This document shows, piece after piece, positions 9,176 to 17,376 of a stretch of 64,000 nt of DNA. This DNA comes from Halalkalibacterium ligniniphilum. GTDB lineage: Bacteria > Bacillota > Bacilli > Bacillales > Bacillaceae_D. The number at the start of each line of letters is the position of its first letter. Positions within the stretch are counted from its first letter, which is position 1. The position numbers were made by a program, and so were the translations under genes. The notes beneath the pieces were generated by a model. The model was not told where the DNA came from. It saw nothing but the letters and a program-made list of their open reading frames with translations, and did not search any database. The stretch is taken from NCBI RefSeq assembly GCF_000334155.1, contig NZ_ANNK01000144.1, positions 62,001 to 126,000 on the forward strand, given 5' to 3'.

Positions 9176-9937
9176 TTAAATACGTTTTACGCCCCATTTT
9201 TCTTGTACACGGCGTTCTAAACGTAAGAATACAGCATTATCCATAATTGTACCCACAATCGCAATGACAATCATGACAGAAATGACGAGGTCCATTCGAC
9301 CAAGTGCCCGACCCATTTCAAGCAAATGACCAAGTCCTTCACCGGCTCCGAGTAGCTCCCCAGCCATTAACGCTCGCCACGCAAATGCCCATGCAATGCG
9401 AAGACCTGTAATAATATGCGGGATCGATGCTGGGAAAATGACGGTACGAACAAAGTGAAAACCACTTGAACCTAATGTCTTTCCAACTCGTTGATACAAA
9501 TTAGGGACATTTTTAAAGCCGGTGCTTGCACTGACTGTCATGGTCCATGTGGCACCAATCGTAACAATAAACAAGATCGCCGTATTGTTAAGTCCAAACC
9601 AAACAATCGCTAATGGAAACCAAACAATACTCGGAATCGATTGAAGCGCTGTAATTAGAAAGCCTAATGTATCATCGACAAGCTTATAGCGCCAAATAAG
9701 GTACCCAAGAAAAATCCCAAGGGTAATTGCGATCATGAACCCTATTACTAGTCTTCCTAAACTTTTATAGATTGCGACTAAAATCTGGCCGTCTACCAGT
9801 CCGTTGAATAATGTTTGAAACACCTGTGTCAACGAAGGAAACATAAATGACGGATATATACCAGTCCTAGATGTGACTTCCCATATCACCGCTAGAGTCG
9901 CGATGAACAGGATTCTCCTCGCCCAAACTGTAATCAT
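9176..9937 (-). CDS. ABC importer permease (SsuC/TauC-like)
   Basis: A 253-residue inner-membrane permease with about six membrane segments and the BPD-transport loop GLRIAWAFAWRALMAGELLGAGEGLG, which docks on the ATPase. It belongs to the SsuC/TauC/NrtB branch. The ATG is preceded by AAAGGAGGAG, which lies inside the end of the ATPase gene: the two reading frames overlap by 71 bases, longer than a usual coupling overlap. It forms the channel of the importer with the lipoprotein encoded 32 bases downstream. Confidence 0.9.
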   Translation of the reverse strand: MITVWARRILFIATLAVIWEVTSRTGIYPSFMFPSLTQVFQTLFNGLVDGQILVAIYKSLGRLVIGFMIAITLGIFLGYLIWRYKLVDDTLGFLITALQSIPSIVWFPLAIVWFGLNNTAILFIVTIGATWTMTVSASTGFKNVPNLYQRVGKTLGSSGFHFVRTVIFPASIPHIITGLRIAWAFAWRALMAGELLGAGEGLGHLLEMGRALGRMDLVISVMIVIAIVGTIMDNAVFLRLERRVQEKWGVKRI

Positions 9938-10712
9938 CCCCCATCTCCTCCTTTAACACCTTTTCTATCTCTTCTTGCAGAACAGCTAATATTCGTTGCT
10001 CAAGATCGAACATCACGTTGTCAGTCATAATTCCACTTTGCATTGTATTCACCGTAAATTCTTTTTTAATATATCCTGGTCGAGTACCCATAACGACAAT
10101 TCGTTGCGATAGCTTGACTGCCTCGCGAATGTTATGGGTGATAAAAACGACCGTAAGCTTCGTTTTACGCCAAATGTCAATAAGCTCTTTATGAAGCGTC
10201 ATTCTTGTCTGTTCATCAAGAGCTGCAAAAGGCTCATCCATTAATAAAATGTCCGGCTCCATTACAAGCGCTCGAGCAATCGCAACCCGTTGCTTCATTC
10301 CTCCTGATAATTCATGGGGATACGCATCTTTGTATCTGCTTAGATGAACCATTTTCAAAACATTTAACGCTTTTTCTTCCGCTTCTTTTTTTGACATTTT
10401 TTTAATTTTTAGACCGTACATTACATTATCAAGCACAGAAAGCCATGGAAATAATCCAGATTCTTGGAAAACGACAATTCGATCGGTTCCTGGTCCTTTT
10501 ATTTTTTTTCCACGTACCAGCACTTCGCCTTCGTCTTCTTTCTCTAAACCAGCGATTAAGTTTAACATTGTTGTTTTCCCGCACCCTGATGGACCAAGAA
10601 TCGAAACAAATTCTCCTTGTTCAATGTTTACACTTATATTATCTAGTACTTTCAACGTACCTTTTTGTTTATGAGAAAACGACTTATTGACATTTTTAAT
10701 TTCGATGTGCAC
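9867..10712 (-). CDS. ABC importer ATPase (SsuB/TauB-like)
   Basis: ATP-binding subunit of the importer, about 281 residues. Walker A GPSGCGKTT, Q-loop VVFQESGLFPW, signature LSGGMKQR, Walker B ILLMDEPFAALD and the H-loop TVVFITHN are all present. The first possible start is TTG at 10727 without a ribosome site; GTG at 10712, behind GGTGGTGG, is preferred. First gene of the ATPase-permease-lipoprotein operon; a consensus promoter and an operator-like palindrome lie just upstream. Confidence 0.9.
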   Translation of the reverse strand: MHIEIKNVNKSFSHKQKGTLKVLDNISVNIEQGEFVSILGPSGCGKTTMLNLIAGLEKEDEGEVLVRGKKIKGPGTDRIVVFQESGLFPWLSVLDNVMYGLKIKKMSKKEAEEKALNVLKMVHLSRYKDAYPHELSGGMKQRVAIARALVMEPDILLMDEPFAALDEQTRMTLHKELIDIWRKTKLTVVFITHNIREAVKLSQRIVVMGTRPGYIKKEFTVNTMQSGIMTDNVMFDLEQRILAVLQEEIEKVLKEEMGDDYSLGEENPVHRDSSGDMGSHI

Positions 10713-10729
10713 TCTTACCACCACCAATT

Positions 10730-10746
10730 CATACCAAAACGGTATG
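10730..10746 (-). promoter_or_regulatory. Operator-like palindrome in the ABC operon leader
   Basis: CATACC and GGTATG form a 17-base palindrome with a five-base centre, between the promoter and the start codon of the ATPase gene. A repressor bound here would block early transcription. The binding protein is unknown. Confidence 0.45.
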
Positions 10747-10759
10747 TTTTATAGACTTT

Positions 10760-10788
10760 ATCATAGTTAAATAGATTTGGTTTGTCAA
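10760..10788 (-). promoter_or_regulatory. SigA promoter of the ABC importer operon
   Basis: On the minus strand TTGACA (10788-10783), a 17-base spacer and TATGAT (10765-10760). Nearly consensus and correctly placed for the ABC operon. Confidence 0.75.
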
Positions 10789-10957
10789 TAACAGATTTTG
10801 TGACAGCTTGTAACAAAAAATATGGTGAGCATTCAAGCGACTGAAAAATCTAGACTTCGCATAGTTAGGCCAAACAAAATGACAGATACATTTGCACCTG
10901 TATTTACTCAACTTTTTGATCGTAATATTAAAAAGACCTCTAGTTAATCATGTTAGA

Positions 10958-10997
10958 CTAAAAAAAGGACGATCCGCCGCTAGCGTTTCGTCCTTTC
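10958..10997 (-). terminator. Terminator after the tandem P-loop ATPase gene
   Basis: AAAGGACGA pairs with TCGTCCTTT, followed on the minus strand by a long T-run. Confidence 0.8.
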
Positions 10998-11012
10998 CGC
11001 TATATTACTTGA

Positions 11013-12107
11013 TTAACGTTGAATGAAGTCTTCAATTTGACCAATTATGCTTTCCTGGATTTCTTCAACCTTCAAGAAGTCCATTGCGTCTATATAATAA
11101 GCTTCTAGTTCATCACGGAGACGTTTTGCTTCGGCTAAATAGGAAATGGCTTCCTTCATATAGTCTTTGTACGCCTTTGTAGTTCTTTCAATATCATTTG
11201 AAAATTTCTCATCCGTTCCAGGGGCAATACAGCGAATGTACATATCAATCATCTCATCATTTTCCCGATCAGGAAAATATTCATGAGGAGCAGTGCTATC
11301 AAAAATGGCAATGCCTTTTTCTCTTAAAATGACCATATCCAAGCTATTTGGATCGAAACCACAATGATAGACTTCAACGTCAAACCCTCTCGCCTCTCCT
11401 GCTGATGCAATTTTCTTGAGCATTGTTGACTTCCCTGAACCCGCTCTACCCTTGATAAAATAGCGTTTCTCAATATCCTCCGTTAAATTTTGAATAAAGT
11501 CAACGGCTCCATTTGGCGTTGCAGCACCTAAAAAGCGGTGCTTTACCTTTGCTTGCTTCTCTTTTATCTCATCACCAAAAAACTCCGCAATCACTTCATC
11601 CGTTAATTGATCGGCTGCTGAGAAATCCATATTTGCTATATATATTTTTTCAATCTCATCATGCGCTTTCAAAGAAGCAGCAAAGGTGTCATAGGCTTTT
11701 TGAAACAACTTACGTATAGATTCATTGAGCGCAAGAATGGTTTCTTTGTGAACAGAGAGCTTTTTTGAATCCCAGGCAACACCCAAATTTACATACTCAT
11801 CAATCACCCCAGGTGCTTGTGGTTCAATCACATGGGGGGGCGTTCCATCAACGATTCCTACTTGAAATTGTGGTATGATAACACCATCGATGGAATCGTT
11901 ATCAGACGAGCAGTGTAAATACTCAATATCCAGCCCTTTCCTTACCATCCTTTCGCCGACTGCTTTCATTAATGAAGATTTTCCCGTACCTGGACCGCCT
12001 TTTAAAATAAACAAACGCTCCAATCCTTCTAAGGCAGAATTATACAAACTATAAAACCCTTTAGCCGTGTTGCCTCCAGCATAATAATTGCGAACCTTAC
12101 CGTTCAT
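11013..12107 (-). CDS. Tandem P-loop ATPase of the PRK06851 type, function unknown
   Basis: A 364-residue cytosolic protein with two Walker A motifs, GGPGTGKSS near residue 37 and GRAGSGKST near residue 211. The flanks are repeated (YLHCSSDNDSIDGVI versus VYHCGFDPNSLDMVI), so the protein is an internal duplication of one nucleotide-binding unit. It resembles the conserved Firmicutes family known as PRK06851, which has no assigned role. The first in-frame ATG at 12140 lacks a ribosome site; the ATG at 12107 follows AAAGGGTGAT and is chosen. Monocistronic with its own terminator. Confidence 0.8.
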   Translation of the reverse strand: MNGKVRNYYAGGNTAKGFYSLYNSALEGLERLFILKGGPGTGKSSLMKAVGERMVRKGLDIEYLHCSSDNDSIDGVIIPQFQVGIVDGTPPHVIEPQAPGVIDEYVNLGVAWDSKKLSVHKETILALNESIRKLFQKAYDTFAASLKAHDEIEKIYIANMDFSAADQLTDEVIAEFFGDEIKEKQAKVKHRFLGAATPNGAVDFIQNLTEDIEKRYFIKGRAGSGKSTMLKKIASAGEARGFDVEVYHCGFDPNSLDMVILREKGIAIFDSTAPHEYFPDRENDEMIDMYIRCIAPGTDEKFSNDIERTTKAYKDYMKEAISYLAEAKRLRDELEAYYIDAMDFLKVEEIQESIIGQIEDFIQR

Positions 12108-12190
12108 TAAATCACCCTTTCCACCCTTTCTACCTAACATATGAAGAATTTCTTATGAGGGTGAATGCCCATTCGCTGATTCCTATTTCA

Positions 12191-12961
12191 TTAATAGTAG
12201 ACCGCATCTCCTTTGCCTCCTGTTGCAGAAATAACATCCCCAGTTATCGACACAGACAAAGGTGAAGCTAAAAAGATTGCAACATAAGCAATTTCATCTG
12301 CCGTTACTAATCGACCAATTGCATTTTTCTTTCCTTCTACGTCTCGTTTTTCCTTTGAAGAGATTCTCTCGGCTACGGTTTCTGTATAGGTCGTTGTTGG
12401 GTAAATCGCATTTACATTAATGCCAAACTTGCCGAGCTCCTGTGCTGCTGCTTTTGTTAAATGAACCACGGATGCATTCCGTGCCCCTGCACTCACACTG
12501 CTGGCTGTTCTTGCCGCCATTCCACTCATATTGATAATACGGCCCCAATTATTTTTCTTCATGTGCGGTACGACACTGCGCATGCAGCGAAAATAGCCTA
12601 GATATTTTTCTTCAAAATCCTTAAGAATTAACTCATCCTTTACATTGTGAAAATCCTCAGGTTCTCCGCCACTTACCCTCGCCCCATTGTTTACTAATAT
12701 ATCAATTCCGCCCATTGCAGCGGCTGCTTTCTCCACTAAAGCTTCAATGGAGTCTGCCTTTGTCAAATCAGCGACAATCGGATGAATTTTACCTCCCGTT
12801 TCTTTGGATAAGTGTTCCGCTGTTTCTCGCAAGGTGCTTTCTGTTCTCGAACAAATGGTACATTCCACACCCTCAAGAGCTAATTGGCGAGCAATCGCTT
12901 TTCCGATCCCGCGACTTCCTCCTGTAATAAGTGCTTTTTTCCCAGCTAGCTGTAAGTTCAT
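12191..12961 (-). CDS. SDR family oxidoreductase lacking the usual YxxxK motif
   Basis: A 256-residue short-chain dehydrogenase/reductase with a Rossmann fold. The cofactor motif TGGSRGIG starts near residue 14, NNGAR is the NNAG equivalent, and the catalytic serine is in INMSGM near residue 145. Where classical members have YxxxK, this protein reads AGARN before ASVVHLTK, so both Tyr and Lys are replaced. Other SDR proteins with a similar GxRN variant exist, so this may be a subfamily feature rather than damage. The ATG follows GGAGG. Substrate unknown. Confidence 0.85.
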   Translation of the reverse strand: MNLQLAGKKALITGGSRGIGKAIARQLALEGVECTICSRTESTLRETAEHLSKETGGKIHPIVADLTKADSIEALVEKAAAAMGGIDILVNNGARVSGGEPEDFHNVKDELILKDFEEKYLGYFRCMRSVVPHMKKNNWGRIINMSGMAARTASSVSAGARNASVVHLTKAAAQELGKFGINVNAIYPTTTYTETVAERISSKEKRDVEGKKNAIGRLVTADEIAYVAIFLASPLSVSITGDVISATGGKGDAVYY

Positions 12962-13160
12962 TGCACGATTCCTCCATTCCGCTACCCATCAAAAGAATAA
13001 TTCCTTGCTTCAACCATATGGTCATATTCTCTAAACACAGCTTGGTTTCCTGTAGAAATTTAACGCCTACCTGTGACATGTATTTTCATTAGTCTGTCAA
13101 ACTGTTAAACGATAGGTTTTTTATGAAGGAAGTTCCTATTTCTTGTCGTATACTATAACT

Positions 13161-13365
13161 ATCGGTGACAATGTCCAACTCAAAATTTCACAACCAACCC
13201 CACGATGTGTGATGACAACCCTTGCTTAAGGTGATCTCCCAAAAGATTCGAATGTCTTAAAGTCAATTGTGAAAAACAATGCTGGTAGTATCGGGTTATA
13301 CGCAGAGGTGATAAAAAAACGGAAGAATTAACATCGGATATCAAATTCAAATCAACGAAAAATAA
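13161..13365 (+). pseudogene. Decayed MOSC-domain protein (YcbX/YiiM-like), C-terminal part
   Basis: The plus strand reads IGDNVQLKISQPTPRCVMTT, then LA, an in-frame TAA at 13227-13229 and GDLPKDSNVLKSIVKNNAG. After a slip in the A-run at 13312-13319 it continues GRINIGYQIQIN and stops at 13363-13365. SQPTPRC with the conserved Cys, and GxYAEV followed by G.I.vGd, are typical of MOSC proteins, which bind molybdenum cofactor or sulfur. There is no start region, one nonsense codon and one frameshift. The remaining bases of 12962-13549 show no gene. Confidence 0.75.
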
Positions 13366-13452
13366 CGCATAATGAAGATAAGAAAATCGACCTCGATCCG
13401 CTTGCCCCTGTAGCTATACAGCTTTAAAAGGTTATCCTTTCTTATTTTTTGA

Positions 13453-13490
13453 AAAAAACCCGTTCAAAATGATGATTGAACGGGTTTTTC
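13453..13490. terminator. Terminator downstream of alcohol dehydrogenase 2
   Basis: AAACCCGTTCAA pairs with TTGAACGGGTTT, with A/T runs on both sides, so it can act in both directions. Confidence 0.85.
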
Positions 13491-13549
13491 GTATTCAAAT
13501 CTAAAAGGAAACATAAGACGGCAACGACTAGTTTATTAAGCTTGTACGA

Positions 13550-14647
13550 TTAAGCAAGCTTAATAATTGGTTTAATGGTTGTTCCTTCTTTTGAGTCCTC
13601 AATCGCCTGATTTATTTCATCAAGTGTATAATACTTTATTAATTTATCAAATGGGAATTTTCCTTGTTTGTATAATTCAATGAGCATCGGAATATACAGT
13701 TGAGGAACACTCCCACCCATCAAGAATCCAGTGAGTTTCCTCTCAAATAACAGCGTATTCATATCTAAGGTTACTTCTGTTCCCAGTGCAGGTGCTCCTA
13801 CTTGTACGACTGTTCCTAATACTGCTAGAGAGTCCACGGCAAAACGTGTGTTTTCTGGACGTCCACTTGCTTCAACCGCATAATCAATGCCCTTGTTTCC
13901 TGTAATGTCCATGATCGTCTCCACAACATCTTGTTCCTTTGCATTGATCGTATGCGTAGCTCCTAATTCCTTTGATAATTCAAGACGGCTATCCTGAATA
14001 TCAACCGCGATGATCGTCGCACAATGAGAAACAGCCGCTCCCATCAACGCACTTAAACCGACTGCACCAATGCCAAAAACTGCGAGGCTAGAACCAGGAG
14101 GTGGTTTCAGCCTATTTAATACTGCTCCACTTCCTGTTTGAATCCCACAACCAAGTGGTCCAAGCATTTCAATAGGAACATCTTTCGGTACTTTGATGAC
14201 GTTACGAGCATTTGCAACAGAATAATGTGAAAAGCTTGATTGACCAAAAAAGTTCGATAGGTCTTGATCCCCCTTGTGCAATCGACACGTACCATCCCCC
14301 ATTTTGCCTTCAAAGTTTAAGCTATAAAATTGCTCACATGCATAAGGTTTACCAGCTAAGCAATTGGGGCACCCACCACAAGAACTATATGACAACACAA
14401 CATGATCACCAGGCTCAATGTTCGTTACACCCATACCCACTTTCTCTATAACGCCAGATCCTTCATGTCCTAGCACTGCAGGAAGAGGCACAGGGTACGC
14501 TTGGTTTTGGGCCAGAATATCAGTATGGCAAATTCCTGTCGCGACAAGTCGAACTAAAACCTCGCCTGGCTGTGGATCATCAACCATAATATCGGTTATT
14601 TGAAAGGGCTCCCCCTTACCCAATGTAACAGCTGCTTTAGTTAACAT
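13550..14647 (-). CDS. Zinc-dependent alcohol dehydrogenase, aryl-alcohol type
   Basis: A complete 365-residue medium-chain alcohol dehydrogenase. GICHTD and GHEGSGV carry catalytic zinc ligands; CGGCPNC plus a later Cys bind the structural zinc. FGIGAVGLSALMGA is the dinucleotide site and DIQDSRLELSKELGA follows it, suggesting NAD preference through Asp. Closest in type to benzyl-alcohol dehydrogenase (XylB/AdhB-like) enzymes. The ATG follows AGGAGG. It is a close full-length relative of the partial gene at 1-523, and the two bracket the aromatic transport and ligase block. Confidence 0.9.
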   Translation of the reverse strand: MLTKAAVTLGKGEPFQITDIMVDDPQPGEVLVRLVATGICHTDILAQNQAYPVPLPAVLGHEGSGVIEKVGMGVTNIEPGDHVVLSYSSCGGCPNCLAGKPYACEQFYSLNFEGKMGDGTCRLHKGDQDLSNFFGQSSFSHYSVANARNVIKVPKDVPIEMLGPLGCGIQTGSGAVLNRLKPPPGSSLAVFGIGAVGLSALMGAAVSHCATIIAVDIQDSRLELSKELGATHTINAKEQDVVETIMDITGNKGIDYAVEASGRPENTRFAVDSLAVLGTVVQVGAPALGTEVTLDMNTLLFERKLTGFLMGGSVPQLYIPMLIELYKQGKFPFDKLIKYYTLDEINQAIEDSKEGTTIKPIIKLA

Positions 14648-14732
14648 TTCGATTCCTCCTAGTCGTTATAATTCTGTACATAAAATATGTTAACCACCAA
14701 TTGTGATTATTATTTACAAACGAGACTAGGCA

Positions 14733-14762
14733 GCATAAATGCTATTCTTGCAATACCTATGA
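14733..14762 (+). promoter_or_regulatory. Possible SigG promoter of the ger operon
   Basis: GCATA at 14733-14737, an 18-base spacer and CCTATGA at 14756-14762 resemble the forespore SigG pattern with two mismatches in the -10. This is expected for a germinant receptor operon but weak by itself. Confidence 0.25.
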
Positions 14763-14849
14763 ATTCAGTACATGAAACGAAAATAATTGGGGAAATTATA
14801 TCAAAAATCAATGTTTACCTAAAAAGTGAGGAAGTGAGGAACTGAGAAA

Positions 14850-16283
14850 TTGAGCTTATTCAGAAAAAAAAACAGCACTGTTACTGTGAATAGTATTCTT
14901 GAACAATTTAAAGACTGTGAAGACTTAGAGCATGAATTTGTTTCTGATCTAAATCTTCACTTACTATTTTTCGCTTATTTAACAGATGATTTCAGTTTCG
15001 AGCAAAAAATAACAAGACCTTTCTTTGATCATCATTCAAACAAAGAAGCATTAAGCGACATATTAAAACGCTCAATTTATGTACCATGCTCTGACCTAAA
15101 GGAAGCTGTAAGAAAAATCTTAGAGGGTCATGTTGCGATATTTTTTGAAGATACACTCTATCTTACTGACGTATTCGGTCCTCAAACGCGGGCGATCGAA
15201 AAATCAGAGAGAGAAACGACAATTGTAGGTTCTCTAGAAGCTTTTAACGAATCAAATGTTACGAATTTATCCCTCATCAGGAGACGATTAAAAAGCTCAG
15301 ATTTAAAAGTTCTGAAGTTATCCGCAGGTGAGATAACAAAAACAGATGTTCTCATTTTATATCTTGAAAATATCGCGAATAAGGTTTTTGTTGAAAAATT
15401 AACAGAACGTATTAAGTCTGTAAATACAGATTATGTCCTTGATTCAAACATGTTTGTGCAATTAATCGATGACAACCCTTACTCCCTGTTTCCACAGTTT
15501 TTAACAACCGAACGACCAGAGCTAGCAACGTCGAAGCTCGCACTAGGAAAGGTCATCGGTTTAGTTGAAGGAAGTCCGTCCACTTTTATTGCACCAACGA
15601 ATTTTTTTGAATTTTTTCAGTCACCTGATGATATCAGTCAGCGTTGGGGACTCGGTACGGCAACAAAGATTTTACGTTATATCGCATTTTTTATCACCTT
15701 AACATTTACTGCTTTATATGTAGCCGTTACAACCTTCCATTATGAAATGATTCCAGAAACACTGTTAATATCTTTGGCAGAATCAAGAAACCGGGTCCCT
15801 TTTCCACCTTTAATTGAAGCATTTATCATGGAATTTACAATTGAATTACTTCGAGAGGCCGGAGCAAGGCTACCAGCTAAAATTGGTCAAACGATCGGAA
15901 TTGTAGGTGGAATTGTGATTGGTCAGGCTGCAGTCGATGCAGGACTTGTTAGCAATACCTTGATCATTGCAGTTGCCATTTCAGCCATTTCGTCGTTTGT
16001 TATGCCCAATTATCTTCTTAGTGCCGCATTAAGAGTCGCTCGCTTTGGTTTAATTGTGTTAGCTGGGGTATTAGGCAACTTAGGCTTAACCATTGGGATT
16101 GCTTTTTTAGTCATCCATTTATCAAAATTAACGAATTTAGATAGCTCCTACCTTCTTCCAGTAGCACCAAATTACTTTAGAGACTGGAAATCGGCTTTTA
16201 TTCGGGCACCTTTTTCTGAGATTACGAAACGACCCGCCCAATCTGTTTCTCAGAATGTTCGCAAACACAGAATGAAAAAGTAG
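14850..16283 (+). CDS. Spore germination protein, GerA family (A subunit)
   Basis: A 477-residue A subunit of a germinant receptor. The hydrophilic N-terminal half (residues 1-245) contains the family landmarks FEDTLYLTDVFGPQTRAIEKSERE and DNPYSLFPQF. The C-terminal half has about five membrane segments, with VAVTTFHYEMIP, NRVPFPPLIEAFIMEF and the GIVGGIVIGQAAVDAGLV block. With the B and C subunits it forms a receptor in the spore inner membrane that senses nutrients. The start is TTG at 14850. It is the first of three closely spaced genes. Confidence 0.93.
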   Translation: MSLFRKKNSTVTVNSILEQFKDCEDLEHEFVSDLNLHLLFFAYLTDDFSFEQKITRPFFDHHSNKEALSDILKRSIYVPCSDLKEAVRKILEGHVAIFFEDTLYLTDVFGPQTRAIEKSERETTIVGSLEAFNESNVTNLSLIRRRLKSSDLKVLKLSAGEITKTDVLILYLENIANKVFVEKLTERIKSVNTDYVLDSNMFVQLIDDNPYSLFPQFLTTERPELATSKLALGKVIGLVEGSPSTFIAPTNFFEFFQSPDDISQRWGLGTATKILRYIAFFITLTFTALYVAVTTFHYEMIPETLLISLAESRNRVPFPPLIEAFIMEFTIELLREAGARLPAKIGQTIGIVGGIVIGQAAVDAGLVSNTLIIAVAISAISSFVMPNYLLSAALRVARFGLIVLAGVLGNLGLTIGIAFLVIHLSKLTNLDSSYLLPVAPNYFRDWKSAFIRAPFSEITKRPAQSVSQNVRKHRMKK

Positions 16284-16295
16284 AGAAGTGATGAG

Positions 16296-17363
16296 ATGAT
16301 TACGGAAAAATTACCTTCATATCAAATTATACTTTTAATGTACATGCTTCAATCAGGGGTTATATTATTCAGCATTCCTCGTTTAGTGTCTGAAACCTAT
16401 GGAACGAACGGATGGTTAGTACTACCAATTTATTTTCTTATTGTTTCATTTAACATTTGGTTAATTTCTTTAGTGTATCGTTTGAGCAAAGGAGAAGACG
16501 TCTTTTTACTGATTAATCGTATTTCACCAAAATTGATAAGGAATCCGATTTATTTTCTTGTATCTCTATTTTGGGTATGCTTAGGAATCATACTTGCAAA
16601 AAAATATACGTTTATTATCCAAACCCTTTCATTTCCCACTACTCCTACCTATTATTTGTTAATTGTCATTTTACTTCCAGCTGTACTATTCACTTTAAAC
16701 AGCATGTATAACATTGTAAAAGGAGCAACGTTATTTTTTTATTTAGGAATATGGATGGTTTTTTTAACTGGGTTCTTTATGAAAGAGATCGAATTATCTC
16801 GATACTCAACGCATTTGTTAAGGGGAGGAGATGCTGATTTACAATCAATGCTTGAAATATATGTTGGTTTCACAGGATATGAATTTTTTTTGTTCTTGTT
16901 CCCCTATTTAGATGAAAAGAAAAAGCCTTTTAGAGCGATGTATATCGGCCATGCGTTCACTAGCTTCATTTACATTTATGTAACCATAATATGTATTGGC
17001 TTTTTCGGATTTAATCTCATCCTAGATATCATGTACCCTACACTTCAAATCTATAGTAACATTGAGTTCCCTTTTCTCATTCGCATTGAAAATATTGTGT
17101 TTAGTACTTTTTATTTCAAGATCATTGTCACAGTGACATTCTTTTTTTGGACTGCACTAACAGCGATGGAGCAAATCTTCTCACATATAAGTAAAAAAAT
17201 AATACTACCTATCCTTTTGCTATTAGGGTGCTTGATCACAATGAATGCGAACACATCAACCGAGGCAGACAAGTGGTTAACTCAATTTGGCTTTATTCAA
17301 ATGGGGCTTGCGTTTTTGTTGCCTCTCATCTTGATCATCATATTAAAAATAAAAAAAAGTTGA
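16296..17363 (+). CDS. Spore germination protein, GerB family (B subunit)
   Basis: A 355-residue integral membrane protein with about ten hydrophobic segments, related to amino-acid permeases (APC superfamily). In GerA-type receptors this subunit determines much of the germinant specificity. The opening IILLMYMLQSGVILFSIP and the central FTGYEFFLFLFPYLDEKKK match GerB-family features. It starts 12 bases after the A subunit stop, behind GAAGTGATGAG, and is followed 13 bases later by the C subunit. Confidence 0.92.
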   Translation: MITEKLPSYQIILLMYMLQSGVILFSIPRLVSETYGTNGWLVLPIYFLIVSFNIWLISLVYRLSKGEDVFLLINRISPKLIRNPIYFLVSLFWVCLGIILAKKYTFIIQTLSFPTTPTYYLLIVILLPAVLFTLNSMYNIVKGATLFFYLGIWMVFLTGFFMKEIELSRYSTHLLRGGDADLQSMLEIYVGFTGYEFFLFLFPYLDEKKKPFRAMYIGHAFTSFIYIYVTIICIGFFGFNLILDIMYPTLQIYSNIEFPFLIRIENIVFSTFYFKIIVTVTFFFWTALTAMEQIFSHISKKIILPILLLLGCLITMNANTSTEADKWLTQFGFIQMGLAFLLPLILIIILKIKKS

Positions 17364-17376
17364 GGAATCAAACATA

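Noticed and set aside
8115-10727. Possible SAM riboswitch (S-box) before the sulfonate-like importer
   Set aside because: The leader is only about 40 bases and has no S-box motifs; a protein operator fits better.
10729-10911. 60-codon minus-strand frame upstream of the ABC ATPase
   Set aside because: It covers the ABC promoter and operator, has no ribosome site and shows random composition.
12873-13079. Minus-strand 68-codon frame overlapping the SDR start
   Set aside because: Shadow of the SDR gene and its leader, with no independent start signal.
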